The notes under the pieces were generated by a model, which saw only the letters and a program-made list of their open reading frames with translations, had not been told where the DNA came from and did not search any database. Position numbers and translations under genes: made by a program. DNA of 23,602 bases from a virus: positions 1 through 23,602 of the IMG/VR virus record IMGVR_UViG_3300040807_000681. One strand, written 5' to 3'. Shown here piece after piece: positions 21,801 to 23,602 of the stretch (its first letter is position 1; each line of letters starts with the position of its first letter).

Positions 21801-22238
21801 ATGACGATGTCGCTGGTAGGTCCTTACCTAACAACTACTAATTATAAGAAACGTAAGGCAAAAAAGATCACAGATAATCAACGACTTAAACTAGAACAAG
21901 ATTGGCGAGCGCACAACAAGCAGATGCGTAGAAACAACTGCCATTCGGCACAGTTCGATACGTTCGAACAGTATCTTTCTTATGTACGTGGCGAACACAC
22001 TACACGCAAAAAGAAAACATCTAGCTTTGAAACATATGTTCCAAGAGAGAATCCTAACTACAGATCTACAGCACATATTCCTAGTCATGGCGATGGCGTA
22101 GGTGTAGCTACAAAGAAAGAAAATCCTAAATATACAGGCGACTTAATTGTAGGCATTGCAACAATGCACAAGTCAAACGCAGTACCGGTTATGCGTGGTA
22201 CATCACAAGCCAAAGACATCGCAAAGATGCGGCGCTAA
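21801..22238 (+). CDS. Conserved phage protein of unknown function
   Basis: 145 residues. I chose ATG 21801, which follows the promoter and AGGAG with a seven-T spacer; the longer open frame back to 21579 runs antiparallel to no signal and overlaps the membrane gene. The N-terminal half is basic (NYKKRKAKKITDNQRLKLEQ, then WRAHNKQMRR), followed by FDTFEQYLSYVRG, a Lys-rich linker and FETYVPRENPNYRSTAHIPS. The C-terminus YTGDLIVGIATMHKSNAVPV followed by AKDIAKMRR is, from memory, a strongly conserved ending in many T4-like and podoviral marine phages. Its job is unknown; the charge suggests nucleic-acid contact. Confidence 0.8.
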   Translation: MTMSLVGPYLTTTNYKKRKAKKITDNQRLKLEQDWRAHNKQMRRNNCHSAQFDTFEQYLSYVRGEHTTRKKKTSSFETYVPRENPNYRSTAHIPSHGDGVGVATKKENPKYTGDLIVGIATMHKSNAVPVMRGTSQAKDIAKMRR

Positions 22239-22253
22239 ACAAACGAGGCAATC

Positions 22254-22763
22254 ATGAAAACATTATTAATGACAGGGATACTTGTCACCTTTGCGAATAT
22301 TGTTCTAGGTGAAAGTTTATACGCTAAAGAAGAATACCCAGAAGAATATTGTATGGCTCTAAATATTTACTATGAAGCTAGGGGATCAAATTTTGCGGAT
22401 CAGATGGCTGTAGCAGATGTAGTTCTAAATAGAGTACAAGATCGACGTTATCCAAATTCAGTATGTACTGTAGTATATCAAGGTGAACATAAGCCGAGTT
22501 GGAAAACAGGAAAGCCAGTGCCTATCCGCAATCGTTGTCAGTTTAGCTGGTATTGTGACGGCAAACCCGACGAACCACGAGATACTGACGCATGGATGTC
22601 TGCACAAGCAAACGCATATAAAATAATAAACTATGGAGAGTTCCGTGGTTTAACAGAAGGTGCAACGCACTATCATGCTGATTATGTTGAGCCTAGGTGG
22701 GCTAGTTCACTACAATTAGTCGGAAAAATAGGTGATCATGTATATTATCGCTGGTCTGACTAA
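22254..22763 (+). CDS. SleB-type cell-wall hydrolase (endolysin) with N-terminal signal
   Basis: 169 residues; RBS ACGAGGCA. The N-terminal MKTLLMTGILVTFANIVLGE is a signal peptide or signal-anchor. The rest matches the SleB/CwlJ hydrolase-2 family: CMALNIYYEARGS with the catalytic Glu E41, DQMAVADVVLNRVQDRRYPN, SVCTVVYQG, CQFSWYCDGK and ATHYHADYVEPRWA. These enzymes cleave the glycan backbone of peptidoglycan. With its own export signal it could reach the periplasm without a classical holin, as signal-arrest-release lysins do. It lies between a conserved phage protein and a large membrane protein, in the lysis-like end of the window. Confidence 0.88.
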   Translation: MKTLLMTGILVTFANIVLGESLYAKEEYPEEYCMALNIYYEARGSNFADQMAVADVVLNRVQDRRYPNSVCTVVYQGEHKPSWKTGKPVPIRNRCQFSWYCDGKPDEPRDTDAWMSAQANAYKIINYGEFRGLTEGATHYHADYVEPRWASSLQLVGKIGDHVYYRWSD

Positions 22764-22788
22764 TAGCTGTGCTTTATTTGGAGTTCAA

Positions 22789-22806
22789 ATGGGGTTAAAT
22801 ATATAA
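22789..22806 (+). promoter_or_regulatory. Possible five-codon leader ORF upstream of the membrane/coiled-coil gene
   Basis: ATG GGG TTA AAT ATA TAA (MGLNI-stop) has GGAG five bases before its ATG, whereas the true gene ATG at 22809 has no nearby Shine-Dalgarno. The leader stop lies two bases before that ATG, so ribosomes could terminate and re-initiate. GTTAAATAT inside it also resembles a late promoter core. Confidence 0.35.
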
Positions 22807-22808
22807 CT

Positions 22809-23602
22809 ATGTTCTTAGGTATACTAACATTAATCACAGCGTTATGTATCAGTGCTGTGGCAATATACTATTCAGTCGCTGGCCTTGTAGCTATTTTTGC
22901 GGCAGCGGCCCTGCCTATTATGATTATGGGCGGCACACTTGAAATAGCTAAACTTGTTACAGCAGTATGGTTACACCGATACTGGAAACAAGCTACTTGG
23001 TGGCTTAAGAGTTACCTTTCTATTTCAGTAGTTGTACTCATGTTTATTACAAGCATGGGTATTTTTGGTTTTTTATCTAAAGCACACATTGAACAAACAA
23101 GTGCAAGCGAAGAAAGTGTTGCTAGAGTAGAAAGTATTACTGCTGAGATTGATAGACAGAACGCTATCGTTACTCGTGCCAATACACGCATTGCACAGTT
23201 AGAAAATAGTGAAACTGGTGCAGACGCAACAATACAAGCACAGATTGACAAAGAACAAGGACGTATAGATCTAGCGTTTGAACGCATACAGCCTGCTATA
23301 CAACAACAAAACCAAACCATTGCTGATGCAAGAGCAACAGACTCAACACGTACTAAACCGTACGAAGATCAACTTACAAGTATACAAGCAGAAGTTTTAC
23401 GTTTAGAACAAAGCGCAAGGGAGTATGAATCTAAAATAGAAAACTTAGATGCAGACTCAAGCGGTGTTGAACCTTTACTAGAACAAATAGCACAACTAGA
23501 AGAGGAGATTATCCGTGTTACAAACCAACTCAACTCATCAGAACAAGGACAAATCAGAGCAGGACAAGCCATTATCGGTGTCACAAGTGATGGACTGTTT
23601 GG
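22809..23602 (+). CDS. Large membrane-anchored coiled-coil protein (3' end outside window)
   Basis: The frame is open from ATG 22809 to the window end (264 codons visible). It starts MFLGILTLITALCISAVAIY and has about three hydrophobic segments in the first 95 residues: roughly 2-20, 21-43 (AGLVAIFAAAALPIMIMGG) and 70-92 (SISVVVLMFITSMGIFGFLS). Between them lies an amphipathic Trp-rich stretch (WLHRYWKQATWWLK). From residue ~95 on it is a long Glu/Gln/Ala coiled coil (VARVESITAEIDRQNAIV; LEQIAQLEEEIIRVTNQL). It resembles long conserved membrane proteins of marine T4-like phages, as I recall. Function unknown; spanin-like or membrane-remodelling roles are guesses. Confidence 0.75.
   Translation, partial: MFLGILTLITALCISAVAIYYSVAGLVAIFAAAALPIMIMGGTLEIAKLVTAVWLHRYWKQATWWLKSYLSISVVVLMFITSMGIFGFLSKAHIEQTSASEESVARVESITAEIDRQNAIVTRANTRIAQLENSETGADATIQAQIDKEQGRIDLAFERIQPAIQQQNQTIADARATDSTRTKPYEDQLTSIQAEVLRLEQSAREYESKIENLDADSSGVEPLLEQIAQLEEEIIRVTNQLNSSEQGQIRAGQAIIGVTSDGLF

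Noticed and set aside
1-23602. CRISPR array, insertion sequence, integrase or attachment site
   Set aside because: No regularly spaced repeats, transposase or recombinase motifs, or terminal inverted repeats were seen anywhere in the window.

Overview
This window looks like part of the genome of a tailed, T4-like (contractile-tail) marine bacteriophage. Every convincing gene is on the + strand and packed tightly, often with ATGA or TAATG stop/start overlaps. The sequence is AT-rich. Genes typical of T4-like phages are mixed: virion and fibre proteins, nrdA/nrdB/glutaredoxin, a HAD nucleotidase, a 2OG-Fe(II) oxygenase, a SleB-type lysin, and many small conserved proteins of unknown role. Host is inferred, not seen: the phage carries a circularly permuted, two-piece tmRNA gene, an architecture best known from alphaproteobacteria (also some cyanobacteria and betaproteobacteria). 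With the AT-rich base composition this suggests a marine alphaproteobacterial host such as SAR11.

Layout. 1-3257: the C-terminal part of a metzincin-like metalloprotease (cut by the window edge), a beta-helix tail fibre with a probable Mtd-like N-terminus, and a conserved hypothetical. 3284-7296: a nucleotide-metabolism block of class Ia ribonucleotide reductase (nrdA, nrdB), glutaredoxin and a small possibly Sm-like protein. 7338-14117: a three-gene virion module behind a late-type promoter, with an M15-like peptidase, a 1642-residue protein with four divergent internal modules, and a PAAR-like/M15 peptidase fusion. 14183-17400: a probably early run of a HAD nucleotidase, small proteins, a 2OG oxygenase, a QueG-like iron-sulfur protein and two conserved hypotheticals. 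17401-18047: a promoter, a small membrane ORF that looks frameshifted, and the permuted tmRNA gene (tag AANANYSLAA) ended by a strong hairpin. 18048-19522: a small conserved protein, a secreted outer-membrane beta-barrel-like protein, a tiny membrane protein and a thermonuclease-fold nuclease. 19535-21325: an Ala-rich fibre with a C-terminal S74 chaperone domain. 21397-23602: a membrane protein, a conserved phage protein, a SleB-type cell-wall hydrolase with a signal sequence, and the start of a large membrane/coiled-coil protein.

Regulation. Five sigma70-like promoters with exact 17-bp spacers are visible (5591, 14127, 17404, 17641, 21738); four share the octamer GGTTGACA. T4-type late-promoter motifs (TATAAATA/CTAAATAT) precede several structural or membrane genes. 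Four rho-independent terminators separate the units between 18000 and 21370.

How the genes work together: NrdAB and glutaredoxin make and reduce deoxynucleotides for phage DNA, and the HAD protein may trim nucleotide pools. The metzincin, M15 and PAAR/M15 proteins would breach the envelope or process virion proteins at entry. The two fibres recognise the host. SleB and membrane proteins probably handle lysis. The tmRNA could rescue ribosomes during infection. All functions are read from motifs by eye; no database search was run.
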